This document shows, one piece after another, positions 62,477 through 64,000 of a stretch of DNA of 64,000 nt. Where the stretch lies: positions 203,156,232 through 203,220,231 of the forward strand of contig NC_090725.1 of the NCBI RefSeq assembly GCF_036898095.1, written 5' to 3'. The notes under the pieces were generated by a model, which saw only the letters and a program-made list of their open reading frames with translations, did not search any database and was not told the DNA's origin. The stretch is from Palaemon carinicauda (Eukaryota; Arthropoda; Malacostraca; Decapoda; Palaemonidae). The translations under genes and the position numbers were made by a program. Each line of letters starts with the position of its first letter. The stretch's first letter is position 1.

Positions 62477-63200
62477 GAGGACCATCCGTAGTGCGGATGT
62501 ATTTCTGCAACGTCCGCAGTAGGGCTTCTGCGGACATGGTTCTGAAGGAGGCGTGTGGCATGCGCTGTCTCCACGGATGTTCTCCGGTATTGGGTTCCCC
62601 AGGTATGTTTCATATGCACTAACCTATCTATTGAGGTTTTTCTTTTCGCTTCGCTCAAAATCCGTTTTCGTCTCCCCTACAACGGTGGATTCAAGGGATA
62701 TAGCTAGGGAGAAGCTTCGTACCTGGGTGAGGGGCTTTCAGAAGATTACCTCTGGACCTTATCTTCCAAATGAGAAGATGAGGGCTTTCTTTTCCTAGGG
62801 CATCAACTGTTACAGTGATTCCCCAACCTCAAGAGGAGGTCCCCTTAATTCGGATCCCGTGGATGCTGAAGTCACGGTCGCCTTGCTTAGCATCCAGTTG
62901 GACGACAGGATGCCAGACGTGTCCGAACGTCTGGAGGGAGACCTCCTGGCAGAAGGCCAGGATGAAGTTCGAGCTCCGGACAAGGTAGCGGAAGAGGCCG
63001 AGAGAGGTCGGCTGCTCCGGTTCAGGCCCTTGAACCTGCTCCCTCAACATCATCTGCTCTCGCAGTAGAGCAGGCCCTCCCTCCATTGTTGGCTTGATCC
63101 AACAAAGGCAGAGGGAGAAGAATGGGAAGGCAGCTGCATTGTAACTGCAGGGGCACATCCGGACTGCTAGGTCCGGTGGAAGGAGGTACCAGCTTCAAAG
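62477..63200 (+). pseudogene. DIRS-E gag, broken
   Basis: It starts after TTTTTACAG like DIRS-D gag, but the fourth codon after EDHP is a stop (TAG). Another frame keeps AREKLRTWVRGFQKITSGPY and LPNEKMRAFF. A frameshift near 62798 is followed by EVTVALLSIQLDDRMPDVSE and LEGDLLAEGQDE (62859-63068). A large central part (coiled coil to C-terminus) is missing relative to DIRS-D. A 27-nt in-frame insertion at about 62641-62668 copies the element's circle-junction sequence. Confidence 0.8.
62641..62668 (+). repeat. Copy of the DIRS circle-junction sequence inside DIRS-E gag
   Basis: TTTTCGCTTCGCTCAAAATC continued to 62668 is identical over 26 nt to the ICR of DIRS-D (51231-51256), spanning the point where both element ends meet. 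The DIRS-D gag at the same place lacks it and reads straight through. Confidence 0.85.
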
Positions 63201-63249
63201 GAAGAGACAGAGCCGAAGGAGGTCGTAGTGATAGACCATGCTAGGCTCA

Positions 63250-64000
63250 TGCCTTGCTTTCTTCTTCGATGAAAGAGAGGGGCTTCATGAACTCAAAGGT
63301 AGCTGTATTTGAGTAAGAGGCTCCCTTCCTTTGTGTCCTCTCCTGCCACAGCCTTCCCCCTTTTTCGCTGAAAGGGTTTGCGGCGGTTTTGAAAACAGTC
63401 GAGGCTGGCAAGCCTTTCCCCTCCCTGGTGGAGTGTAAACCCTTGTTGCTGGCCTTTAGAAAGGAAGATTTAGTAAACAAAACAAGGACTGGAAGGACGT
63501 CCATCTTACCTTTTCAGTCCAGATGTGGGAGGCGGATTTTGCCGGATGCCGGTTCGGCGAGATCCTCTCTAAGCTGTCTGGCTTTCTTTTGCGGAGAGAA
63601 CTCTAGACAAAAGAAAGGCTGGCTGCCTCTTTGTCTCTTCAGTCCACGTTTGAGACGATGACAAGTGATCCCAAGGTCCATGAAACGTTCATGGTTGTGA
63701 TCAAGACTCATCTGGCCACTGTGACGAAGGATCTCTACAGCTCCGTCAGGGCGAAGAGAACCTGTAGGGAATTCGTGTTCGCCCGGGCTACGATGAGGCA
63801 CGAGCCAAGGAAACTAATCTCCTCCAACAGTTGGGACAAAGACCTTTTCCCTAGTGAGTCGGTCAAAAAGGTTGATAGGGCCGCCACGGACGATAGAAAT
63901 CTTCTCCAGGAGTGGGGCCTGTCTACCAAGAGAAATTCTTCCCCGGATGGGGTCCCCAACCTTGGAGGAAGACTAAAAGGATTAGGATACTTTCTCGGCC
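63250..64000 (+). pseudogene. DIRS-E ORF2, gag-like N-terminal part, interrupted
   Basis: Matches the first ~230 residues of DIRS-D ORF2 in shifting frames: VLKTVEAGKPFPSLVECKPL near 63390, TFETMTSDPKVHETFMVVIK near 63650, and MRHEPRKLISSNSWDKDLFP near 63795. A frameshift occurs near 63460-63540 and a stop at about 63604. RT lies beyond the window. Confidence 0.8.

Larger units (their letters stand above)
59704..64000 (+). mobile_element. DIRS-E: 5' part of a DIRS element of the DIRS-D family
   Basis: It begins TTTTTGGGCTCAAGCCATGT, the same terminus as the 5' end of DIRS-D, and runs off the right edge. The terminal repeat, a 2.4-kb leader, a broken gag and the start of ORF2 are present. It lies head to head with DIRS-D, only 319 bp apart. 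Gag and ORF2 carry stops and frameshifts, so this copy is defective. Confidence 0.9.

Overview
The window is animal nuclear DNA built almost entirely of transposable elements, microsatellites and AT-rich simple sequence. Several things point to a crustacean, most likely a decapod shrimp or prawn: five DIRS-type tyrosine-recombinase retrotransposons in 64 kb, Penelope-like elements, Tigger/pogo DNA transposons, and long (TA)n, (GA)n and (AAT)n tracts. The decapod assignment is inference. There is no bacterial-style gene organisation, CRISPR array, rRNA or tRNA that I can support. The only plausible host coding sequence is one 144-nt WD40-repeat exon at 39624-39767 (+), with consensus splice sites on both sides.

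Layout. 1-2665: 3' part of DIRS-A (RNase H, tyrosine recombinase, internal complementary region, terminal repeat). 4177-6681: complete Tigger-1 with an intact transposase. 6684-22880: an old, decayed DIRS-C and other retroelement debris containing a ~744-bp tandem repeat; a Tigger-derived MITE (9859-10552) and the complete but defective DIRS-B (10684-18084) sit inside it. 23120-26700: LINE-A split by LINE-C1. 26701-30150: AT-rich cryptically simple DNA. 30151-34140: LINE-B (-), split by a short LINE-tailed element (C2) and a (TA)n tract. 34578-38800: two Penelope-like elements tail to tail, one carrying LINE-C3. 39624-39767: the WD40 exon. 39842-40700: Tigger-3 remnant. 41863-49020: Ty3/gypsy-type LTR element (-) whose reverse transcriptase is split by the complete Tigger-2 (42165-46048). 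49121-59613: non-autonomous Tigger-4 split by the complete DIRS-D (50738-59384, -). 59704-64000: 5' part of DIRS-E (+), same family as DIRS-D.

The main result is a set of nested insertions that can be dated relative to one another, because the pre-insertion site can be read from a paralogue in the window or from an interrupted reading frame. DIRS-B and DIRS-D inserted without target-site duplication. The Tigger elements are flanked by TA. LINE-C2 and C3 interrupt older reverse-transcriptase frames that resume across the insert. Elements that look least damaged and possibly recent are Tigger-1 (625 aa), Tigger-2 (622 aa) and DIRS-D (gag, gag/RT/RNase H and YR frames all open). Unusual structures include a 105-bp-arm hairpin with a further direct copy inside the DIRS-D leader, a 26-nt copy of the DIRS-D/E circle-junction sequence inside DIRS-E gag, a DIRS-D gag whose conserved N-terminus has no AUG but is preceded by a splice-acceptor-like site, and PCNA-binding-type motifs at the C-terminus of the Tigger transposases.
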